A stretch of 64,000 nucleotides of DNA, taken from assembly GCA_020465985.1 (NCBI GenBank), contig JAANYP010007054.1, positions 1-64,000 on the forward strand. The letters are read 5' to 3'. This document shows positions 10,369 to 19,830 of the stretch, piece by piece. Source of the DNA: Centrapalus pauciflorus (Eukaryota > Streptophyta > Magnoliopsida > Asterales > Asteraceae). The notes beneath the pieces were generated by a model. It did not search any database. It worked only from the letters and a program-made list of their open reading frames with translations, and was not told the origin of the DNA. Numbering within the stretch: the first letter of the stretch is position 1; each line of letters begins with the position of its first letter. The position numbers and the translations under genes are program-made.

Positions 10369-10456
10369 GTATAATTTCTATTATATATGTCTTGAGTTAT
10401 TTCCTAAGTATCTTTGATTTACATCAGAACTTGAATTTCTATTTTGATTCTTATAG
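10369..10456 (+). other. Putative 88-base spliceosomal intron inside the G2 RT
   Basis: The sequence starts CAG|GTATAA and ends in a T-rich tract with TTATAG|ATTCAG. It is AT-rich and of normal short plant-intron length. 88 is not a multiple of three, so it breaks the frame unless removed. Removing exactly GT...AG joins codon boundaries and gives the same spacing seen in G1, where FWLRE is followed directly by VQFLGH. Alternatives are a short insertion or an assembly artefact. Confidence 0.7.
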
Positions 10457-11005
10457 ATTCAGTTCCTTGGCCATGTTGTTTCTGGCGAAGGGATTTCCGT
10501 TGATCCTTCTAAAGTCGAGGCCGTTCAGAAATGGCAAACGCCTCGTAATGCATCAGAAATCCGAAGTTTCCTTGGATTGGCCGGTTATTATCGGCGATTC
10601 ATAAAGGACTTCTCGAAAATTGCTGTACCTCTAACGATGCTAACACGAAAGAATACTCCTTTCGTTTGGACCGATAAACAGCAAGAGGCATTTGACATTC
10701 TGAAACAGAAGCTTATTCAAGCGCCGATCCTAGCTTTACCAGAAGGCAATGATGATTTCGTTTTCTATAGTGATGCATCTGGTACTGGCTTAGGATGTGT
10801 TCTTATGCAAAGGGGAAAAGTAATTGCCTACGCTTCAAGGCAATTAAAGGATTACGAGAAAAGTGCACCAACTCATGATCTTGAGTTGGCTGCCGTTACC
10901 TTTGCTTTGAAAATCTGGCGTCACTATCTCTATGGGACTCGGTGTCAGCTTTACACCGATCACAAAAGTCTCAAACATCTTTTCACTCAGAAGGATCTGA
11001 ATTGA
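10457..11005 (+). CDS. G2 RT thumb and RNase H
   Basis: Resumes with QFLGHVVSGEGISVDPSKVEA, then SFLGLAGYYRRFI, and an RNase H with YSDASGTGLGCVLMQRGK, DLELAAVTFALKIWRHYLYG and YTDHKSLKHLF. It is in the same frame as 8725-10368 once the 88-base insert is removed. A TGA stop at 11003 comes where relatives read on into integrase; the missing base there shifts the rest into another frame. Confidence 0.87.
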   Translation: MQFLGHVVSGEGISVDPSKVEAVQKWQTPRNASEIRSFLGLAGYYRRFIKDFSKIAVPLTMLTRKNTPFVWTDKQQEAFDILKQKLIQAPILALPEGNDDFVFYSDASGTGLGCVLMQRGKVIAYASRQLKDYEKSAPTHDLELAAVTFALKIWRHYLYGTRCQLYTDHKSLKHLFTQKDLN

Positions 11006-12597
11006 AACAGCGACGGTCCTTGGAGCTTATTAAGGACTATGATTGCGAGATCCTATATCATCCCGGCAAAGCTAATGTTGTCGCGGATGCTTTGAGTAGG
11101 AAAGTCTATCCAGAAAAGTGCTGCTATGCCCTGACTCCTGTAATATTCTCTTCGGATCTTATTGAAGACATCCGAGTTGCTCAAGCTGAAGCATTGAAAG
11201 AAGAGAATATTGAATCTAAAAATCTTAAAGGGCAATTACAATTTCTAACTCTGAATCATTTGGGACTTCACTGTCTCAAGGGAAACCGAATCTGGATCCC
11301 TAAGTATGGTTCAATCCGCAGCACTCTTCTCTCAGAAGCACACAAGTCCAAATTATCTGTTCATCCTGGCAGCTCAAAGATGTATTTTGATCTGAAAGCC
11401 GATTATTGGTGGCCAGGAATGAAGAAAAACATCGGAAAATGTGTTGAAAGCTGCAGAGTATGTCAGATGGTTAAGGCAGAACACCAGAAACCCTTTGGGG
11501 ATATGCAACCACTGCCAGTTCCTGAGTGGAAGTGGGAGCATATAACTATGGATTTCATCACTAAGTTGCCTAAAACCAAAAGACAACACGACTCCATCTG
11601 GGTAGTCGTGGACCGATTAATGAAGTCAGCTCACTTCATACCGATGAAAGAAACATATTCCCTCGATAGATTGGCACAGCTATACATCACTGAAATAATT
11701 TCTCGTCACGGTGTGCCAAAGTCTATCGTATCTGATCGCGATAGTCGTTTCACATCCAGATTCTGGCAAGCTCTACAAGATGGGATGGGTACTCAGATCT
11801 CTATGAGTACTGCTTATCATCCTAATGCCGATGGCCAGAGTGAGCGTACTATCCTAACTCTGGAAGATATGCTTCGTGCCTGCGTTCTTGATCTAGGTGG
11901 TAACTGGGATGACCACTTGCCGTTGGTCGAATTCTCATACAATAACAGTTATCATTCTACGATCAAGATGACTCCTTTTGAAGCTCTATACGGAAGAAAA
12001 TGCAGAACTCCCACCTGTTGGCGCGAAACAGGCGAATCGCCAATAGCAGGACCTGCCCTTCTACAGTTGACTCATGAAAAGATTCAACTTGTTAGAAGAA
12101 ATATTCTTGAAGCTCAAAGCAGGCAGAAGTCATACTATGACAATCGACATCGATCGATTAGTTTTGCAGTTAATGATTGGGTGATGTTGAAAGTATCCCC
12201 AATGAAGAATGTGGTGCGGTTCATTAAAAGAAACAAGCTAGCTCCGAGATTCATCGGTCCGTTCAAGATTGTGGAAAAGATAGGAAATCAATCTTATCGT
12301 CTTGAACTGCGAACGGACTTATCTGGAATACATCCTGTATTCCATGTTAGTCACTTGAGAAAGTGCTTAGCTGATGAAAGAGAAGTGCATATACCACATG
12401 TTAACCTGCAAATTGATGAGAAGCTTCGAGTGGTTGAAGAGCCAGAAAGTATTCTGGACTCGAAGACCAAAAAGCTTCGGAATAAAGAAATACAGATTGT
12501 GCTCGTCCAGTGGAAACACCACAAAGGTTCGCATCAGTCTTGGGAATCTGAAGATGTTATGAAAGCGACTTATCCCAGTCTGTTCGAACATAGCTAA
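11006..12597 (+). CDS. G2 integrase with C-terminal chromodomain
   Basis: After a one-base shift the frame reads RSLELIKDYDCEI...HPGKANVVADALSR, the zinc-binding HPGSSKMYFDLK...C..C region, and a DDE core with ITMDFITKLPK, IVSDRDSRFTSRF and ADGQSERTILTLED. The C-terminus has KRNKLAPRFIGPFKIVEKIG and HVSHLRKC followed by a chromodomain-like end (KEIQIVLVQWKHHKGSHQSWE). This tail targets insertion to chromatin in chromoviruses. The frame is uninterrupted to the TAA at 12595 and is one of the best-preserved genes here. It overlaps the RNase H frame (open from 10942) only because of the shift near 11003. Confidence 0.9.
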
Positions 12598-12634
12598 CTT
12601 CGGGGACGAAGTTTGTGCGTGGTGGAGCCCATTC

Positions 12635-13614
12635 TGTAACAACCTAACTTTTTGCCAAGAATGTAATATTTAATTCTGAGATAATAATGTAATTTTATTA
12701 CATTATTTATGATGAAATTTATTTAAGTTTGAAATTATTTATATATGTTATGAATAATTATAGATGATTAAATTTAAAAGATATGTAAAATACAAAAGTT
12801 TAGTGAGTTAAATTCAAATATGATAAAAGTGATATATAAAAACAAAATTAATGATCAAATTAAGATCATTAATATCAAGAACCTCTCTCTCTAATCTCTC
12901 TCTACACATACGGCCACATCAAAAATTCATCAAGGAAATCCATAATTTGCAATCAATTGAAGAATTAAAGATCAAAGGAGTTACAATAATCATCATTCAT
13001 CATCAAACTACAAGATATTAAGGTAATATTTCGTTTAAATTCGAAATTTTGAAGTATATTGGTTCGGTTTCATGAAAACCGAAAATGCAAGAATTATAAC
13101 CCAAATTTGTTGTTGCATGTGTATATAATTTATAGATAATGATGTAATTAAGTATATAAAAGTAATATAAACAAGAATTGGTGGTTAGATTATCCAAAAA
13201 GGAATAAAAATCGGAATTTTGATGAAAAAGGATGTTCTTGACAAAAATGTTCATTTTTGGATGATCTTGATCATATTATAATGTTTTTGATGGGGAAAAT
13301 AGTATAAAATCAACCCAAATATAATAATATATCTATTTATTTCATTGCATGTTGATTATGAATAGGTTTTGTGAATTTTATGTAAAATCCGTATGAACAT
13401 AACCAAGAACACCAAGAACAATTTCTGGGAAAAATTATCAAGTGTGGGATCCGAATTCGGGTAGGACCGAATTCGGATGTGATACCCATTTTTCGGATCT
13501 CATGATTTCGGATCCCCTGTTTCGGATATGATCCTAATTCGGACTTATGCTCAAATTCGGATGATCCCAATTTCGGTCCTAAAAGTCCTAATTCGGATGG
13601 ATCAATTCGGATCA

Positions 13615-13653
<39 letters not shown>

Positions 13654-14896
13654 AGCTTTTGAGAAATTATGAAACAAAGAATATAAATAAATGAAAGATT
13701 GATAAGAATATTAGTTATCAGAATCAGATAAAATTCAAGAATTTAAAGACTAAAATGATGATGATAAAGATGATGAAATTGATATGATATTATCATGATA
13801 ATTCTGGATAGGTTCAGTGAAATTCTGAACATAGAGATTTAAAGACTTAAAAGCGGGTCAAAGACTTGAGTTGACAGAGAACAGAATTGACAAAGATAAA
13901 ATCCTGAGATAACTAAGGTGGCAGATTTTTATATCTGTTTGATAAAGACCCAGACCTGTGAGTTATAGATATTCAGATTGAACATGTTTAAATTCCGGTT
14001 GAGATATATTGTTGATGTTAGATTTATTGACATTCATTTTATCAGCTGGATTGAGACCTGTGCACACCATGGTTGGGTGTTGCCCAGGGAATCATGATAG
14101 CTATTTGATTATCATTTCATATTGCATTTAAGATTTCTTCTGACATTGCTTTATGATTCATTGCTATCATGACTTCTATGACTTAAGCTTTCACTATTGA
14201 TCAGACACTTGAAAGATTTATTCAGCTTGATTAGCCTTGATGGTCTATTATTCTAGACCTGGCTATTTCACCAGTTCTTATGAACTTGGTAATGACCTCC
14301 GATGTTCCGCCATATTGACCTACTGGTAGCTAGCCCAGTATGTGGCTGATCCCCACGATTTAAGTGTGAGTGTGGCCTGAACATCATCCAATTCTATGAA
14401 TACTATATCTCAATCATGAGGGCTGTAGCGGCAGCCAAGACATATCACGCTAGACTGATGATCCTCTTGACACGCATGTTAATATTGAAAATCTATAAAC
14501 TCACTAAGCATTGCTTACAGTTGCTACATTATAATTTTACAGGAAAAAGCAAAGGAAAGTCACCTGCTGGACCTAGCTCTTAGGTCTATTAACGATCAAG
14601 ACAGAAGTATCATAGACCACTACACAACAAAACCTTTCGGTACTAATTGGAAGACAGCAATTGTTGTGGTTTTTGGTAGATTTGATATGATTCTATGATG
14701 TAATGATTAGATTAGATGGTACCCTTTTATAACTTTAATTTGAAATATGTAATATGTATAACCTAAATCCTAATCTGTATGTACATGTAATTTATTATTC
14801 CGCAATTTAATTACCCTATCTTAGTATGGTTGATATCGTATTGCATGATGTGGGACCTAGACTCTGAGGACCGCCCCGGAAGGGGAGGTCTTCACA
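12635..14896 (+). repeat. G2 second LTR (full length, about 2.26 kb)
   Basis: Begins TGTAACAACCTAAC and ends TTCACA. It is the 3' LTR of the upstream G2 body and, because a primer site and gag follow, also the 5' LTR of a second truncated body. It has the CCGAATTCGG array (13451-13615) and a TA run (13616-13650). Its array is about 120 bases shorter than in the 5' copy. A CT-rich leader-like stretch (12886-12905) lies near its start. Confidence 0.9.
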
Positions 14897-14899
14897 GGA

Positions 14900-14913
14900 T
14901 GGTATCAGAGCCC
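14900..14913 (+). promoter_or_regulatory. Second G2 primer binding site
   Basis: TGGTATCAGAGCCC after the second LTR, identical to 7758-7771; it shows that internal sequence of another G2 body follows. Confidence 0.9.
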
Positions 14914-15097
14914 ATAGTTTGAGTGAATCAAGTATTACGTGAGTATACTTGGTCTCAAACTGAAGCAATACATATGTATCAATCATTTAGGTGGTTTGAA
15001 CTGAGATAGGATGTACAGACTGTTAGGATGGCAAAAATGGTACATAGATCAAAGTCTATAAACTGATAGTTAAAATGATTTTAATTTTCAGTAGAAG

Positions 15098-15350
15098 ATG
15101 TCAGGATCAGGATCAGGTGACTTACCAAACAACATGACCCCACAACAAATGTTCGAAATGATGCAACAATTGTTAGCCCAACATTCTGAACAACAAAATA
15201 AGACAATGCAAGAACAGTTTCAGGACAGAGATGAGGCCGAAGCTAAAAGACGTGAAGATAAGAAAAATAAGAGAAAAGATAAACAAGTCCAGAATGACGA
15301 ATCTGATTCTTATAACACAAATCCTAAAACCCAAATTGCTCAGCCAAAAG
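15098..15350 (+). pseudogene. Truncated second G2 gag (N-terminus only)
   Basis: Starts like the first gag but with a six-base duplication (MSGSGSGDLP instead of MSGSGDLP) and runs about 84 codons to TQIAQPKG. There the first copy continues with CKFKDFK but this copy switches within a base or two to copia sequence (FDDKDKLGKFSQKVDEG in another register). It has no capsid core and cannot make a shell protein. The switch point is the join between gypsy G2 and copia element H. Confidence 0.88.
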
Positions 15351-16630
15351 GTGTTTTATCTTTGACGACAAAGACAAATTGGGAAAGTTTAGTCAGAAAG
15401 TGGATGAAGGCATCTTCATTGGCTATTCAAAAGAGTCTGTAGCCTTCCGAGTCTACAATAAGAGGACAAAGACTGTTACTGATGAAATTGTACAACAATA
15501 TCATGCTCCAGAATCTATTGCAACTCCCTTGAATTCTGAAAATTCAGAAACCCCTACCTCAGTTGTTACCCCATCAACATCTGAAACAAATCCCTGAATT
15601 CCCTACCTGGACTTGAATCCCAATCAAGACCAACTTCAACCTTATCCTCATACATTCAAATGGACAAGGGATCATCCACCAGAAAACATCATTGGTGATC
15701 CCTCTGCCTCAGTAAAAACCCGGAGAGCTACCATGAACGAATGTCTCTTCTCAAATTTTTGAGCAAGATCGAATAAAAAACGTTGAAGGAAGCTCTTCTG
15801 GATGCAGAATGGATTGTTGCTATGCAAGAGGAGCTAAATCTGTTTGAAAGGTTGAAGGTCTAGAGATTGGTGGAACGACCAAAAGACAAGTCTATCATTG
15901 GCACGAAGTGGATCTTCAAGAACAAGAAAGATTAACACGGAGTCATCATTTGGAACAAAGCACACCTTGTAACCAAAGGATACAGCCAGCAGGAGGGAAT
16001 TGATTATGATGAAACTTTTGCCCCTGTTGCCCAGATAGAAACGATTAGAATGTTTTTAGCGTTTGCAGCTCATAAAAACTTTACTGTATATCAATTGGAT
16101 GTAAAAACTGCATTTTTAAATGGGGAGTTAACTAATGAAGTATATACATATCAGCCCGAAGGATTTACTGATCCTTCGAAGCCTGATCATGTATATATTT
16201 TAGACAAGTCACTGTATGGCCTTAAACAAGCACCCCGAGCTTGGTATGATGCACTTTTAGATTATCTTTTGAAACGTGGCTTCAACAAAGGTGCAATGGA
16301 CACTACCCTATTCATAAAACGTTAGGGTCCCGATATCATAGTTATACAAATTTATGTAGACGATATAATATTTGGGTCTACTAATACAAAATTTTGTAAA
16401 AAGTTCGCGTTTTTAATGTCCCAAAAATTTGAAATGAGCATGATGGGTGAAATAAATTTTTTCTTGGGTTTACAAGTAAAACAACTGAGTGATGGTATTT
16501 TCATCAATCAGTCAAAATACATTCAAGACATGTTAAAGAAATTTAACATGGTCAATAGTACACCCATGAAAACACCCATGGCTCCAGATTCTAAATCTAA
16601 ACTCGAGTAGGACATTTCAGGGAAACCTGT
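15351..16630 (+). pseudogene. H pol, part 1: integrase end and reverse transcriptase (decayed)
   Basis: Recognisable copia blocks appear in order: EGIFIGYSKESVAFRVYNKR (15408-15467), the spacer with PHTFKWTRDHP, then RT with the conserved YQLDVKTAFLNGEL (16086-16130), YGLKQAPRAWYDALL (16212-16260), IYVDDIIFGST with the catalytic YVDD (about 16350-16382) and FFLGLQVKQL. In-frame stops occur at 15595, around 15860 and 15933, at 16323 and at 16608. It is therefore dead. The reading stops at GKP (16626), where element N is inserted; the next codons are found at 39239. Confidence 0.88.
16626..16630 (+). other. Target-site duplication of N (CCTGT), left copy
   Basis: CCTGT precedes the TGTTAGATAT start of the N LTR and is repeated at 39234-39238 after the other LTR. 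Five bases is the normal copia length and the duplication lies within the H codons for GKPVDVTHY. Confidence 0.93.
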
Positions 16631-16995
16631 TGTTAGATATAAAATTTCGATCTTGTGAATTTATTTTGTAATAATTATTTCTAGAATAGTTTGTCTTGTA
16701 ATTTATTTCATATTTAGTTTCTTTGTATTTAAAGTTAAGGGGCCAAAGTGCAATTTCCTTAAAGTTAAATTAATTCTCCTAGTTATAGGGCCTAGGGTTT
16801 TGTGAAAGGAAGTTGACAATCAGAATTGAAAATACACAATTCATTTTTCCAGCCGCTGCCTCCCACATTCAATATTATTCTCTTTGTCTCTTTTAATCAT
16901 TTCACAATCATTGAGTGAAGATTCTATTTGTGATCGATTATTTGAGTGATTATATACGATTGTGTGCTGATATTATCTGGGAATCATTCATAACA
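16631..16995 (+). repeat. N 5' LTR (365 bp)
   Basis: TGTTAGATAT...CATAACA, matching 38868-39233 over its full length with about 12 substitutions and one 1-base indel by eye. The short LTR and TGTT...AACA ends are typical of copia. Confidence 0.95.
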
Positions 16996-16997
16996 AC

Positions 16998-17011
16998 TGG
17001 TATCAGAGCTC
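16998..17011 (+). promoter_or_regulatory. N primer binding site
   Basis: TGGTATCAGAGCTC, two bases inside the LTR; the standard tRNA-Met primer of copia elements. Confidence 0.92.
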
Positions 17012-17399
17012 AAGGAGGTGAATTTAAACTTTTTCGGTCGGATTCAAGCTGTTCATCGCTGTTCATCACCCATTTTCCACGGTTTGATCTTCTTTTTCTA
17101 AAAAATATTGCTCTTTTCGTGTTTTTCTTTTCATATAATCATTTAGTATTCATTCTCTACTGATTTAGAGCTATTTAGGCTCAATCTTTACATCATATTG
17201 TCCATTTAAATCCGTTTTTAAAGTCTTGAAAAAACATGGGTATTCTAGTTGGTTTGGTCCGTTTTTGAAAGATTTTTACGTGTTTTGGTATATTTTAAAG
17301 ACTTAAAAGTGTTTAAAATAATTTTCCAATCATTTAGAAACCATTTTAGGCCAAAACTCTGCTAGTTGTAATTCTGGACAACTTCTGAAATTTCATAAC

Positions 17400-17985
17400 T
17401 GCTGTATTTCGGACCATCTACTGTTGCATTTCGAACCCATTTTCGGCCTAGTTCGGACCCCATTCCGGACCAATTCGGACCATAGTTTGGTCCACTTCGG
17501 ACCATATTTAGGTGACCTTCGGACCATATATTCCCCACTTCGGACCACACTTCGGTCCCATCCGAACTTCGGACCCTCCGAAGTTCAGATCAGGCAATTT
17601 TAAAACACTTATTTTAACTCGTGCTTTCATTTTGTAATTTCTTTTCGGACCATCCGAATCCGGTCCATATCCGAATTCAGTGTTTCCTTCTTCAAAAATT
17701 TTCCAAGTGTTCATCCGACGTGTATACTGTTCACCCGAATTCGATCCATCCGAATTCGGTTCTCCTGATCTTGGTCCATCCGAATTCGGTTCCATCCGAA
17801 TTCATCGTTCATCCGAATTCGATCCCTCCGCAGTTCTAGGTCAACCAGTTCTAGGTCCCATCCGAAGTCGCTCTTAGTCCGAATTAGGTCCCATCCGAAA
17901 CAACTGTTCACCCGAATTTGTTCCAATTCGAAATCAACATTTGATCCGAATTCGTACCATCCAAGGTACTGTTCATCCGTAGTTC
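17400..17985 (+). repeat. CGGACC / CCGAATTC palindrome array in N gag leader
   Basis: The first half (17410-17570) repeats TTCGGACC words; the second half (17715-17985) repeats CATCCGAATTCG. Exact CCGAATTCGG copies occur at 17750-17759 and 17780-17789 and many one-base variants lie between. The array fills the leader between the primer site and gag. Short open frames on both strands across it (such as 17508-17926) have no coding character. Confidence 0.8.
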
Positions 17986-18047
17986 AGGCAATCTGAATCC
18001 AGTTTCCACCTTCAAGATCTAACTCTTTCATATCAGCACCATAAATC

Positions 18048-19514
18048 ATGTCTCGAGAAGCCCTAGTCCTAGGATCCGAGAACAGACCACCTGTTCTGTA
18101 TCCAGATGAGTATGAGCAGTGGAAGTCCCGATTTCTCAAGTTTGTCGGTATGCAACCCAATGGCAACCTTATGCTCCAATCCATTTCCGAAGGCCCAGTT
18201 ATCTATTATCAAGAGATTGCTACTAGACCCGAAGCTGACCCACCTGTACTCGCATCCAAAGTTGAACGTGAACCTGCAAATGAGGCAGAGCGAGACGGGC
18301 AACATGCTGACAAGCGGGCTGAATATCTGATCTACCAGGCCCTGCCCACTGATATCCTAGTAGGTGTTGACAGCAAAATGTCTGCTAAGGAAATGTGGGA
18401 TGAATTGGAGGTTCAAATGCTAGGGGCAGACTTAGATGAAAGAGCCAAAATTGAGGAGGCCAAGGCAAAGTTTACCGAATTCAGGGCCAAAGACGGGGAG
18501 TCCCTACCGGCCACGTTCACCAGATTCTATGCAGTTCTCAATGAACTTAACAAACTGCACATCAAGAAAGACAAGGAGAACATCCAGTTCTTCGCTGCCT
18601 TAGCCCCCAAATGGCAAATTACATGCCGAGCAACGCGACGAGTGTTGGACATCCCCAATGTGTCTATCAATGTGGTGTTTAAAGAACTGAAAAAGTATCA
18701 GGGTGACGTAGACCATCAAAAGCAGATGGCAAATCAGTTAGCGTCCTTGTTACTATCTGCCAATACGGGCATTAAACCAACTGATTCTCTGGCCTTGATA
18801 TCCAACAAGAACATTCCCACTGCATCTTATACTCAAGGTTCATCCTCATCCCAGTGCCGATATGCTTCTCCGCCGCGTGAGATAATAGATGATGAAGAAG
18901 CGACAATTCAGGAACAAATAGCCTTATGGACTAATCGTCTACAACAACGACATTTTTCCAATAAGACTAACAATCAGCTCCGCTACGACACCGGTCTGCG
19001 GAGGTACTCGGATGACAGACGAGATGACAGTAGGGATGATTATTGTAGGGACGATTATTGAAGGGATGACAGAGATGACTGACGATATGACGATTGACGA
19101 GACTATCAGGATGACCGCCGTTATGAAAGGCGAGACGATAAGAGAGATGATCGCATAGATGATAGACGCAATTATGACCGTAGGTATGATCGTTGGAGAT
19201 AGACGGGATGACCGATGTGACGATCGAAGGGACTATGATCGTCGGGACAACCGAAGTGATGATAGTAGAGAACCTCGCCGTGCCGACAAGAGGCCGATTG
19301 AGAGGAGAGATGGCAGGGCAAGAGCAGAAGAGCCTAAGGGAACCAAAGAACATCTGTGCTACAAGTGCGACAAATCGGGCCACTTTGCTCGGGATTGCAA
19401 AAACAAGTTCGAAATGGACGTCGGTTATTATGAGCGGAAGCTGGAAGCCGCCAAGAAGAGGACGGATGCTATGGCTCTGGTTGCCCAAGAAGATTATTGG
19501 GATGCAGAGGATAC
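18048..19514 (+). pseudogene. N gag (UBN2-like capsid plus zinc knuckle), frame-shifted
   Basis: ATG at 18048, first after a CATATCAG acceptor-like site. The N-terminal part reads VLYPDEYEQWKSRFLKFVG, then AKEMWDELEVQMLG, LPATFTRFYAVLNELNK and WQITCRATRRVLDIPNV, which is the copia capsid pattern (UBN2 family). A CCHC knuckle (CYKCDKSGHFARDC, about 19360-19400) lies near the end, followed by YYERKLEAAKKRTDAMALVAQ. Between them a run of Arg-Asp repeats (RRDDRRDY type, 18990-19280) carries several frame changes and stops. The protein is cut at 19514, where the LTR of S begins. Confidence 0.85.
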
Positions 19515-19799
19515 TGTGTATTACAGTTTCATATCAATCATTTAACAAATCTAGAACAATAACAATTCAGTAATCAAACAACTAACCGAATGATTCAATA
19601 TCCGAGAATGTCGATTACAATGATGAGAGAATAATTTCCAATATCAGTAACTGCTATTCTTCCGTACAAAAGTGCAAATGTCAGATATCTATTTCTATTG
19701 AAAGTCAAACATACTATTTATATACATATTTGACAACTATTAAAGAAATACAAAACAACCCCTAGACTTTGTTTCCATCAATTGAAATACAATCTAACA
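19515..19799 (-). repeat. S 3' LTR (about 285 bp)
   Basis: On the minus strand it begins TGTTAGATTGTATTTC at 19799 after a purine tract and ends near CTGTAATACACA. It shares the AATCATTCGGTTAGT block and overall plan with the H LTR (50876-51161). The inner end at 19515 is set where N gag codons stop, and is certain to within a few bases. Confidence 0.78.
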
Positions 19800-19811
19800 T
19801 TCTCCCCCTTT
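19800..19811 (-). promoter_or_regulatory. S polypurine tract next to 3' LTR
   Basis: The minus strand reads AAAGGGGGAGAA immediately before the LTR. It primes plus-strand DNA synthesis in this element class. The same tract precedes the 3' LTRs of N, H, D and E4. Confidence 0.88.
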
Positions 19812-19830
19812 GATGGAAAGACCAAAGTCT

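Larger units (their letters stand above)
5930..15350 (+). mobile_element. Ty3/gypsy chromovirus G2, composite with three parts
   Basis: The order is a partial 5' LTR (5930-7754, its first 550 bases displaced by G1), primer site, gag, pol ending in a chromodomain, a full LTR (12635-14896), then again a primer site and the first 253 bases of gag. The last segment stops abruptly at about 15350, where copia pol sequence begins. LTR-internal-LTR-internal is the pattern left by unequal recombination between copies or by tandem insertion. Chromodomain, long LTR and tRNA-Met primer site together fit the Tekay/Del clade of chromoviruses. Confidence 0.9.

Noticed and set aside
17508..17926. Minus-strand ORFs in the N leader
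   Set aside because: Repeat translations of the FGWD/RIRM type from the palindrome array, with no domain.
18048..19545. N gag extending to 19545
   Set aside because: The last ten codons (VYYSFISII) read into the reverse-oriented LTR of S; gag sequence ends at 19514.
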